NCBI GenBank assembly: GCA_963691705.1
Contig: OY829538.1
Location: forward strand, 17,014,443 to 17,078,442
DNA length: 64,000 nucleotides
Reading direction: 5' to 3'
Source of the DNA: Viola odorata
Taxonomy: Eukaryota; Streptophyta; Magnoliopsida; Malpighiales; Violaceae
Shown: positions 11,917 to 22,900 of the stretch, in pieces
Layout: the number at the start of each line of letters is the position of its first letter
How positions within the stretch are numbered: the stretch's first letter is position 1
Program-made: the position numbers and the translations under genes
The notes under the pieces: model-generated
Database searches by the model: none
Seen by the model: the letters and a program-made list of their open reading frames with translations, nothing else
What the model was told of the DNA's origin: nothing

Positions 11917-12629
11917 TGATACGGCCCAGACTGGTCTTAGCGTAATCACGCCTATGCTTGGCGTGATCACGCCCAAGACAGAAGCGATGATCAGATTGAC
12001 GGATTGGCTTGACGTGATCACGCCGAAAACAGAGGAGGGAGTTGATCCTTGAAGGCGCTTGACGTGATCACGCCTAACCTCGGCGTAATCACGCCAATGA
12101 TTCTACCAATTTTGCGTCAAGAAAGGATTTCAAGCTTCTGAATTTTAATTAGTTGTTTTAATTAATTAAATTAGTTTTAAGACCTATGTATAATTTGTTT
12201 AATTAATTATTTAATTAGAAGTTCAATTAGAAGTAGGACTTCTAATGTAAGGATTTAGGATTTCCTATTTAAAGGAGTTACCCTCTTCATTGTAAATCAG
12301 ACTTTTTTTTGATGAATTAAATACAGAGAGTATTTCTCAATTGTTCTTACACCTTGTCCCTCATTGAGTCCGAACACTCGATTACGATAGCAAGTAAAAC
12401 CTGAAAGTTCAACCCCATTGATTCGTAGCTCTAGTTTGGCTAATACAGGATATTGACAGGGTTAGAGATCGTGTCAAAAACCTCACTTGATAGGTTTAGT
12501 TTGGCTAATACAGGATATTGGCAGGGTTAAACGATCTTGTTGAGTTTATCTACTTCCACATCAAAATCCAAGCCTAGAACTAGATCAGACGTACTTGCTA
12601 CGAGCCTCGGGCGACCCAGGATCGCATCA
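11917..12629 (+). repeat. Solo LTR (713 bp) with palindromic upstream repeats
   Basis: It starts TGATACGGCC, ends GGATCGCATCA and is flanked by the exact duplication CTTGT (11912-11916 and 12630-12634). On the plus strand, TATTTAAAGGAG (about 12267) is a plausible promoter. Five copies of a palindrome-like 14-mer lie in the first 200 bases (U3 side). A 30-base direct repeat (GTTTGGCTAATACAGGATATTG) occurs twice near 12434 and 12500. The TGATACG start is shared with the intact Ty3 element at 34026. Confidence 0.88.
11936..12100. repeat. Cluster of five GGCGTGATCACGCC-type palindromes
   Basis: The perfect 14-base palindrome GGCGTGATCACGCC (about 11959) and four one-change relatives (AGCGTAATCACGCC, GACGTGATCACGCC twice, GGCGTAATCACGCC) sit within about 165 bases of the LTR start. 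Repeated, symmetrical and upstream of the promoter, they look like protein-binding sites. Confidence 0.75.
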
Positions 12630-12689
12630 CTTGTGTAATACATGTAGTTATTGATGTTGTTAGGTATTTCTAAATAATTATTTATTTAT

Positions 12690-14824
12690 TTGGGAATATT
12701 TCATCCATCACTTTGGGCAATTCCTTCTACTTCCCATCTATATGCTCTTCCTTTTGTTAACTGTCTCATCAATTTCTATTTTTATTTCAGTTTTATGCAA
12801 CTGGAGATTGTGACTCCTGTTGACTTTGTTGCTGCTCCCTCCCAAGAGCAAGTTGAAGCAGAACCCTCAACTGTTGATGCCGAAGACCATGGTCCTACTT
12901 CTGTTGCTGTTACAACAGTAAAGAAACAAAAAGTTAAAAAGGTCATAGCTCCAAGATCTGCAGTGTGGGCACAATTTGAGAGATTTGTGAATGAAGATGG
13001 TGATATTAAAGGTAAGTGCAAATTTTATGTTGCTGAAGTTGGTTGTCACCCAAAATTACAGGGTATATCTAGTTTGAAAAACCATATGAAAACTTATAAA
13101 CAAGTACCACATACATCTGACCCCAAACAAACTGAAATTGATTTGTGTGTAAATGATGGTGGGAGTAAGGCTGTAGGATCTTGGAGATTTGACCAAGATG
13201 CTTGTAGGAATGCCTTAGATCAGATGATAATTGAGGATGAACTACCCTTTAGTTTTGTAGAGAAGCCTAGTTTTAGAAAGTTTATGGCAGCAACACAAAA
13301 TAGGTTTAAGGTTCCTTCTAGATCAACTATTTCTAGGGTATGTTATATACTTTATCTTGATTAGAAAAAAAACTGGTTAAATTTCTTGCTACAAACTATC
13401 AAAGGGTGTGTATTACCACTGATACTTGGACCTCAATTCAAAGAATTAACTATGTGTCTAACTGCATATTTTATTGACAATGAGTGGAATTTGAACAAGA
13501 AAATATTGATTTTTTGTCCAATAAGTAGTCATAAGGGTGAGGCAATGGGTTAGAGAAGTTTAAACTGTGTGTTGAAAAAGAGAGGATTGACACAAGCTCT
13601 CTTTTGTGTTTAGATGTGTGTACTTGGTGGAATTCCACTTATTTGATGTTGGAAGTTGCTTGTGGATATGAAAAGGCATTTGATGCATATGTTCATGTGG
13701 ATCCATTTTTTTAAAATTGAGCTAGAGAAGCGGGTGTCAAAAAAGGATAAGGATAAGGATGGATTAGATGATGAAATTTCAGAAGAAAGTGAAGAAGATG
13801 ATAACAATTTGACTTGGGGGGGGGGGGGATACCTATTGAAAAGGATTGGATTAGTGCTAGATGATTGTGCAAGTTTCTTAAATATTTTTATGACTTGACA
13901 TGTTTTGTATCTGGGTCTAAGTATGTCACCTTTAATGCTTACTTTGAAGAAGTAACTAATGTTACATGTTTGCTGAAAAAATGGAGAAATAATAATGACT
14001 TTGAACTAAGTCTTTTAGCTGAAGCAATGTTTGCAAAGTTTAATAAGTATTAGGGTGAGGTTAGCAAATTCAATTCTTTGTTCTATATTGCTGAAGTGCT
14101 TGATCCAAGAAACAAAATTGAATTTGTTGAACTTGCATTGACTGACTTGCATGATGAGATAGTTGATGAGAGTTTGGGAAAGAATGCGAGGGGGGATATG
14201 AAGAGGCTTTATGTGGCTTATTGTGAGATTTATGATCCCAAAAAGAAAACTAATAAGAGGGTAGAAAATTTTGGCAGTGTTAGTGATGTTACATTTCATA
14301 ATGAAGAGGGAGATGAAATGAAAAATGATAGAAAATTAAGATTTAAGAGGTTAAGGTTAGAAGCTAGAGCTTTCAGGAATAGGTCTGAATTAGATTTGTA
14401 TTTGCAAGAAGATGTTGTCCAAGATGAAAAAGGGTTTTGTATTCTAGATTGGTGGAAGAAGCATTCCCCTAGGTATCCAATTTTATCAAGAATGGCAAGG
14501 GATGTGTTGGTTGTCCCTGTTTCTACCGTTGCTTCAGAATCTGCATTCAGCACTGGAGGAAGAGTCTTGGATTCCTTTAGGAGCTCACTAACTCCTAGAG
14601 TTGTGCAACCACTGATTTGTGCACAAGACTGGTTTAGAAGATCCAAAGAATCCATTAAAGTTGAAGAAAACATAACTGAACTTGACAAGTGCGAAATTGG
14701 TAATAATTTTTTACCTGTTGCCTTGTTGTTTATAAGTCTTTTAATTTCTAATTCTAATTGTATTTATTTGTTATTTACAAAATTTGCAGGAGTGGAGAAT
14801 GAGGTAGCAATCAGTGAATTGTGA
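12690..14824 (+). pseudogene. RICESLEEPER-type hAT transposase, decayed
   Basis: The N-terminal block (12690-13364) has an acidic start and a BED zinc-finger-like region, AVWAQFERFVNEDGDIKGKC then CHPKLQGISSLKNHM. Two expected zinc-binding Cys are Tyr (KCKFY and MKTYK). A middle region (13390-14050), matching the family's TTDTW...INYMCLTAHFID part, is broken by frameshifts and stops. The C-terminal block (14078-14700) has the dimerisation motif LDWWKKHSPRYPILSRMARD and PVSTVASESAFSTGGRVLD, and continues SSLTPRVVQPLICAQDW. An intron with a GGTATG donor near 13337 is likely. It cannot encode an active enzyme. Confidence 0.85.
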
Positions 14825-15117
14825 TTTGTATGGATGACTTCTATTTTGTGGATTTATTATCATGTTCCATTCGTTGCTCAAGGACAACAAACATCAGTCT
14901 GAATCCTTTCCTTGGCTGACTTCTATTTTGCAGCCTGCTCTGTTCCTCTTCATGGTCTTCCGTTTGGGCATTGTAACATAATAACAGTTATACTTTCATT
15001 TGTTTTAGGACATATGAACGTTGTTACTGGCTGACTTCTATTTTGTTTTAGGACATACTTTCATTTTGTGGTTTAATTGCCCCATTGTGCATAAAATTGT
15101 TATTGTTTAATGAACTA

Positions 15118-15190
15118 CCCATAAATTTCAGTGCTTGGCGTCATGCCGCCAAGGGCAGGAGACATGACGCCAAGCACTGGAATTTATAGG
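15118..15190. repeat. Inverted repeat hairpin near the hAT right end
   Basis: The arms CAGTGCTTGGCGTCATG and CATGACGCCAAGCACTG are perfect over 17 bases and extend to about 27 bases with ATAAATTT/AATTTATAG. A 15-base GC-rich loop separates them. It lies about 200 bases inside the hAT right end. Confidence 0.85.
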
Positions 15191-15393
15191 TAATTTTATG
15201 TTTTTTTTTTTAATTGGCAGTTTTGTGTAACTTCACCGAACTTCTGTTCCGAAATAAGAATTCGGAATCTCGGAATATAAAAATTACGGAACGGAACGGA
15301 ATGAATTTCATAAAGTTCGGAAAACTGAACTTTAAACTTCGAAAGTTCGGAAGTAATACTTTCGAACTTCCGATAAACAGCCCTAAATGTATA

Positions 15394-16995
15394 AGATACT
15401 ATATCTTACTTAACTAAATACATATAAAGGTAAATAAAATAAATAATTCAAAATAAAATTGAAAAAAATACGATACTAACCTCAGTTCTTATAAAGTTTG
15501 CACCATCCAATAAGAATGTATAACAAATTAATTGAAAGTTTGTGAACACTTATATAGAGAAAGATCATGCTAAAATAACTTTTCAAATTTTTAAACATTC
15601 TCTTTCCAAATTCCAACACTATCATTTTAATTAAATTGTATTAAAAAAATTAATTGTACGGATTAAGTTAATTAATTAGTGTAACCTAAAAGGTTTTTAA
15701 GTGATAAAAGATTTTTTTTTTTTTATTGCAATGTGTTAAATTTTATGTATCCAAGTCATGCCACATAATATCATAGGAGGAAATTAGGGATCTTAATTCA
15801 CTTCCTCACAAGCCACCATCATAGTTCCACCCCAGCTTTTATATTTACTAGTCTAAAACTCGCGCGTTGCACGAATTATATCATAAACAATCATTCATAC
15901 GATATATGTTAAATGATATTAATTAATTCTGCATAACATGTACACTAATATTTTACATAATACTACATAATTATTTTAATAATTAAACACTAAAGAATGG
16001 AAACTAAAATAAATAAAAATGTAACTAATCATAAATATCGCTATCATCACTTGTAGACATCTCCAATTATTTTTGTAAATAAAATGAACAATTTTTAAAT
16101 ACTTATATAGAATCATGCAACCTTTGAAATTCTTGAACATCATCTCTTTCAAATTCCATAATAAATTGCATTAAATTAAATAGATTAATTATGCAAATGA
16201 AAAGTTCTAAAGTTAGTATATCATAAATGCATTAAAATTAATAAATAAATATATAATTCAATCAACTACACTAAAAGTTTTCATGTTATGTAATACATTG
16301 ATTGTGAAAAATAATAGCATAAAAGTATTAAATAAATATAATTAAAAATCATATTATGCACATGATATATATTAAAAATTTAAAAATGATAAATGGCATA
16401 ATTAGAGAAATTCATGAATTCTTAATAGCTTCCTCTCAAAAATTTCATATAAACTTTCATTACATAGCTTTAAAATTTTATATAGGTTTTTTTTTTTTTT
16501 TTTTTTTTGTTGGTCGGAGTAGGCGGCCAGTACCCAGTAGTCAGCTATGTCAAGTTAGTTGCACAAGTGGTAAGGTAAATTGATGAACAAATTCAAATCT
16601 TCTACTTGAATTCGTATAAACAAAGGAAAGCATACAATTACGCTCCACGTAAAACGCATCCACAATTCAATTTGATGCCCAAGAACTGTCAATACAAGCC
16701 ACAAGGATCTGTATCATAATCTACAAAATTTGTTACAATCAGTGTTGTGCCATAATAAAATTGTGTAAAATGAAATTATAAAAAAAATGGTGAAACCATA
16801 TACCAATTAGAAATTAAAAAGAAAGCTTAAATACAGACAAACTAATTATACACACATTTACATCGTCCGCGCGCTGCTGCAAAAAACCCGACAGATTATG
16901 ACCTTGGAAAAAATTTCTGTAGCAGCAATTCCAAGCACGAGCTCAAACAAGCGAGGCCAGTTCCCGCAAGGTGTCTGGGTTATCGGTGGCCTTTA
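15394..16995. other. AT-rich intergenic DNA downstream of TWD40-1
   Basis: I see no gene. Near 15855-15885, ACTAGTCTAAAACTCGCGCG resembles a common plant repeat. A T-run lies at 16485-16508. At 16540-16605 there are SINE-like pol III box resemblances (GCACAAGTGGTAAGG and ATTCAAATC) that I cannot confirm. The last few hundred bases (about 16620-16995) should hold the 3' UTR of the minus-strand gene. Confidence 0.5.
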
Positions 16996-19900
16996 TCAGC
17001 CAAATGGTGAAGAAACAGGCCCTGCGATCGCGTCTGAGCGTTTAATGCTACCCATGCCACAGATGATGCACCCAGGAGCTGAGAGGGCTGAGAATTTGGC
17101 TCCACAGAGGTCACAAACATCATATCCAATAGTTGACAGGCGGCTGAGTGTGGCAGCACAGAACTGAGAAGGATCTTCCATAGGATCAATGGACTTATTG
17201 GACAAACCCCTATGAACGCACATGTCAATCAAGCTTCTCAACTCGTCCTGCTTACTGGATGGAGCTTTAGATAAAAGGAGCTCGAGCATCTGTTTTGAAT
17301 AAGCAAAGTTCTGCACTTCCATGTTCCGTTTAATGGCAGTACGGATGCAATTTATTCTATGCTTTGCGAGAAGAGGCAAAGAACCCAGGTGTCTTGACAG
17401 TCTTGCCATCTCATCTTTCGCGCTCAGAGCACTTGGGCCTTGTACTCTCTGCAGCCGTGTAATTTCCTGTCCAAACAAAGATTACACCGTTAAATGTGCT
17501 GAAAACTGAGTTTACAGAACTCAGACCGTGTGGCGTTAACTGTAAATTATTTCATAACAATATACATCCAGAAGGTAAAAAGTGCCAAAGATATCCAGTT
17601 CGAAAAGAAAGACCAGACAAACGGTAGGTAAAACACAGTTCAATTTCTTTTAACAACCATGTTAACAGAATGAGGAGCAAAAAGAAAAGTTTGATATTCA
17701 TAGCACACCTGAAGCAGAGTTACAGCTATCTTGTACTGAGCACAGATGGTTGCTTGAGCTTTAATATCAGCTCCACGAGAGTTATCCTTAGCTAGTGCGA
17801 GGAAAGCTTCATCAAAACAGGATAATGCATCAGGGAGTTGATTTTGTTCGAGGTGCGCAAGTCCCATCTTGAAACATACTGGAGCAGCTGCCCCTCGGGG
17901 AACCTAAAACAAGCAAAACCAAAAAAATGTGAATGAGAAAAAAAGTAAGGTGAGCTCCTACACGTCATCTAAAGTATGACCCAATGCGTATAGTGGCCAA
18001 AATGCCAGGCAGTGGCAGGTAGCTCAATTGTAAATTGAAATCCAGCAAACTAATAAGCATCAGGAGTCAGTGTTGACGCATTTTTTACAAGAACTTTTTG
18101 TTGCAACCCCATGGGTGATCTTTTATTCCATTACTCCTCCAAAATATGCTTATTTTACATGACAAACAATAGCATATCATAACCAGTGGTCCAAGGGGAA
18201 AACTAAACTAAATCGTAAACAGAAAAATAGTAATGTCACCTGTCCAGGTCGCACAGATGGTGGAGACGCAGGGAGGGCAGGAGGTTTCCCTGAATCTACA
18301 ACTCCTAGGATGCTAAGATCAAGAGGTTGTGTAGCAGGAGGAACCTCCGGTGCATTAACCTGAGGCTGAGCTGGAATAGCACCCTGACTGGATGCTTGTG
18401 GTGGCACACCACCATCAGGAAGTCCAATCGACTCTTGAAGAATACCTTGCTGAGTGGCTTGTGGAGGAACACCACCACCAGGAAGGCCAGCATCAGCTCC
18501 AGAAGCACTAACCGGATTAGGTGTTACCATATTGTTTCCAACCCTTTGAGAAGCTTGATCCAATTTTGAAAGGTAAGTTCCTGGAGGAGGCAATGATGCC
18601 GCAACTTGGAGGGATGGTATAGTATTTTGGAAAAAGTCTTCTGGGATAGGTCTTGCTGCAACTCCTGAACCCGCAGGGACAGGAGGTGTTTGTGATAACT
18701 GTGTTGGTTGTGTCATGAAGTCGGTACCAAACAAATCAGCAGGGGTAGGAACAGTGGTAGCAGTAGATACAGTTGCACTGTTATTAGGCTGGGACAAAAG
18801 CTGACTAAGGTCCTGGGTGCCAGTTAATGATTTTGTCCTAGTGGGTGGACCTAACCCGTCAGCAATTCTAAACTGCTTTGTGGCTTCTTTAATCTTATTG
18901 ACATCCACAGTCGCAGATGAAGTTGGTTTCTCCCGTATTCTAATCTGCAGCTTTTTAGTTTTTGACACTCCCTCTTCATCACTGCTGCTGCCATCTGTAG
19001 TGCCATACATAGTTTTCTTGAATTCTTCTTCTGCTTTGGCCTGTTCATCAGCGACAGCTGAGCCTGCATTTTGTTTGGAGAGAGTTTCCAGACCCGTCAA
19101 GGAATCACCCTTGAAACTACTACCAGGAAGTCCCGTTGATTTACTAGAAAGATTTAAAGAATTTTGGAGGCCATTTGGCATAGTATCACCAGCAGGGACA
19201 AAAACTTTGACCAAACTATCCTCCCTCACTTCAACAACATTCCCTCTTCCTTTAATTGATCCTAGGTAAACACCAATATGATCTGCAATAGTTGCTGGAA
19301 TAGTACCATCATCAGTTCTCATGTATGGCATCACTTCTGCAGCCAGCTCCCACTGAGGTATACTCTTCAAGTTTGTGGGGGTTTTAATTTCCCAGTTCCC
19401 ACCACCCCATTCAGGTCCTTTGGGAACCATGCTCTCTGCAGCAAAGTTGGCAAAAATGCCCTGTGTCCACCCAGTAGATCGAATTCTTAAAATTCTTTCA
19501 CAATATCGCCTCAACTCTGGATCCACACTTTCTTCTTCCAGTTTCTGAGCTAGACGCCTCATTGCACTGGGGTTAAGGTGGCATATAAACAAATCAAGCA
19601 TGCTTTCATAGTCTGATATAACTTCAAAGGTTTCTTTTGCACTATCAAACTGGCCATACCTGCAAATTTAAAAAACTGAGTTATTATTAAAGCAGAAGCT
19701 GAACTTTATATACTAGTCCCAAGACTCTTAAGTTAAAGAGAGCCATTTCTGCATCTTAAATCCATAACAAACCTTCAAATTTAGAAGGTTCAGATGATCA
19801 AGTAAGTACAGAGTTCAGGTGAATTGCAAAGACAGCAAAGAACAAACACACGCATGCAGTACAAATTCCTAAAGGATTGAGTCTTCTCCATTTGGTCAGA

Positions 19901-22900
19901 ACAAGATCAATCCAGAAATGAAATCTTATCCTTATGTTTTGAAATTAACAGTCAGTTACAATTTAAAAAGAGTGAAAAAAACTATCAGTAACTTTTGCCA
20001 CTCATCTCAACCCTACCAGCCAAGTAATTTGGTGGTAAGTGAGTGGTTGGATTTGATCAAAAGGATTTGTTCTGTGTTGCTAACCATGGAGAGGATAAAA
20101 TATTGAATCTACCACCCACTTACCATAAATATTATCATCATAAACAATAGTGTGACCACATACAATGGTATTAGGCAAAAGATTTTTCCCGTACAATTGT
20201 CCATGGCATCAGGATGTACATTCGCACAAAAATTACTCATTTGCATGCTTATACAAAAACATCTGCTTACTTGATACAGGCATAACCCAATTGTCGAAAC
20301 CGGTGGAACAAATGAGAGGTTGGGGGACATTTTGGATAATCTCTAGAACGCAAGAATTCATCCTTCAAAACTGATAAAGCAGTAGAAAAACGTAGTGCTT
20401 TGATAGCATAGACGCCCCGCAACACCTGAGTTTGTTTCATGCATGTTTCAGAACCTGTTGCAAAAAATATGAAGCAAAGTAAGCATATAGACTTTCACTG
20501 ACCTGAGTGAACTGTGGACCTGCTTGGGATAATGATACTGCAAGGTCTCCACAAACAGGAGGACCTCTAGCAAGAATGTCCAGTGATCTTGGAGTTATGC
20601 GCGAGCTGTCAAACCTTCACTCAGATAGCAAACCAAAAATTTCAGATAGCTTTCGGTAGCACCTCAAAAATAGCAGGAGAAGCATGAAGAGAAGTACGAC
20701 AAACTCCTGAATTTTATACCACAGCTGAAGAGATACATAATAATGCAGAGAGCTAAGCATAGTAAGAAAAGAGAACCTTGATGTTATTTGGTATAGAATT
20801 TCTGACAGGTCAAGCTTCTGCTCAAAAGTCTGTTGCATGGTGGAAAATCCAATAAGAAGAGGTTCAAGGAGCCCAACAAGACAACTCCTAATCTCAATAC
20901 CCTTTTTCTGTCTCGGGTTAACATCTGTTGGGTTAGCCAGCAACAACCGATCATTCAAAGCACCAACCAAAACTGCACAGAAGAGGTTCACCTCAGTAAA
21001 CAGGAAGATAATAGTAATCCATATAAACTTGCAATTATAAGATACCATTATCAGATCAGAAGCAGAAACACCGGACTTATCCGAAATCCAAACTAACAGT
21101 AATGACCAAGCACTGACAACATGAAAGATTACCTGCATAGGGCATACTAATGGAAAGAATGGACCTCGCTGTTCCGTCCCAACCAAGCACGCTAATCGTA
21201 GTGGCAGTAGAAAAGAGAAGAGCAGGTCCAACCCATAAAATGGATCTGAAGTGCACATAAGTTAAGTTTCCAAACAATTTATAAGTTGAATTGCATCTTT
21301 TATTGTTTATAGTTGAATCACATCTATTTTTTATTTTACCTTTTATTTTTTACTTTTTTTGACATAGGAATGTAGACAAGGAGACTAAAACCCGAGACCT
21401 TGCGCTCCCTATTTTGTAGAAAGTACCACTAAGCTATAATAAGCTCATTGGTGTCAAATTATATCTTTAAAGACTCATTAACACTAGAAACAAGAATAAC
21501 CCAAAACAAATCTGGTAGGATATTGAAGAAAGTCCTTTATCAAATTTTCTAGAAGTGCTCGCCAGTATGGTAAGATCTGCTGTAACCATAAGCACTCTCT
21601 GTGTGGTTAATATTCCAGCAACATAGCCCTGCGGTGTCTCTTGCCATTGCACCTATAGCAAGTTAAAATACCATGGTTTTCAGTTCATAGATAAGAAATT
21701 CAACATCTGAAAGTCATTTTGCAGGAGACAAGTGAGATTAGTCAAAAAAGACCCAAACAGCTGCGCAATTTATTCTCATAAATAGCAAGTTTGTAGAAAA
21801 TTTTAAACTCAGTTATTTTAAAATGACAACGCTGAGAAGCTGTATTTGCTTGATATATCATATACCCCAAGCAAAGAGAATATATTCATAGTAAGACAAA
21901 AACACGTATCAGTTAATAAAGATGTACATATAAAAAAAATGCATTCTATCACCAGTTACACCAAAGCTGGACTGATCTGAATGCCTGCAGCAAATGAATA
22001 TGACACCTAGACTTGCCATGCATTTTGATAACCCCAGGCAGCAGCAACTCAAATAAGAAACCTAACAGTTAATAATAGAAATCGACACGTTCACTCATTT
22101 TCTGCCATTTACATCTGTCAAATATGGACACATAGTCACCTGTTCTTTCTTTGTTTCTTTTTCTTGTTTTTTTCCCTTTTTCACACCATAAATCGAACAG
22201 CTATGGCAGACTCTTGAAGGTGTGAGATTTATATGCAGGACAGTAACCGATTTAGTACCATATTTCAAGACACGAATATGGAACAATAAGTGGCTACTGG
22301 GATGCAGACCAGAAATAACAGCAGAATGAAAACTCCAACACCCCTCTTCTTCTTTCGGTCTCATGGTCCCCTAAGCGATGTTTGAAACAAAGACCTTTAC
22401 ATTTTTGGAAAGTTAAACTATTTACCTGCAGAACATTCTCGTTCACTTTCAGCTTGATAATCTTTTTCCCTTCAGTTTTGGTTGATAAATAATGACCATT
22501 TGAAGTAGAAATGCGGTATCCTTGGACCAACTTTGCAAAACCAATCTGGTATCCATTGGAAGCAAACATCAAAGTTGACTCTGTAACCAATAAGATGCCA
22601 TCAGTATCATATACAACTAACAGATGGTATATAATATACTAAGGATCTCATTTCTCAATCACCTAACGGAGTGCAAAAAATACGATCAACTTCACTCTCA
22701 AACAAAAATTGCACAGGACCCCGAAGTGAGCCAACTTTTGTTTCAACAGATTGGTTTTCCTTGACTAATAAATCTTTTTCACTTTCTTTTGAAACCCCTC
22801 CGGGCAGAATGTATAGAGCCAGTCCAGTCTTGTCTTCATCAAGAATAGCAAACTGATTTTCATTGGGGCCAACAAATGCTGCATCACGACCTAAAAAAAT

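Larger units (their letters stand above)
9243..15385 (+). mobile_element. Second hAT transposon, decayed, with two solo LTRs inside
   Basis: The ends are TAGGGTTGTTCATCGG (9243) and, read in reverse, TAGGGCTGTTTATCGG (15385). They are flanked by an identical 8-bp target duplication AATGTATA (9235-9242 and 15386-15393). It encodes a broken BED-finger hAT transposase on the plus strand. Two solo LTRs, 9924-11387 and 11917-12629, have landed in it, so the original element was about 4 kb. Both subterminal regions are rich in TTCGGAA motifs in both orientations, the likely transposase-binding repeats. Confidence 0.93.

Noticed and set aside
18817..19269. 150-codon plus-strand ORF
   Set aside because: Antisense of the coding exon of TWD40-1, no independent support.
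18177..19601. The ORF of 474 codons as a separate gene
   Set aside because: It is exon 22 of TWD40-1 plus a short read into the intron; both splice sites and phases fit the longer gene.
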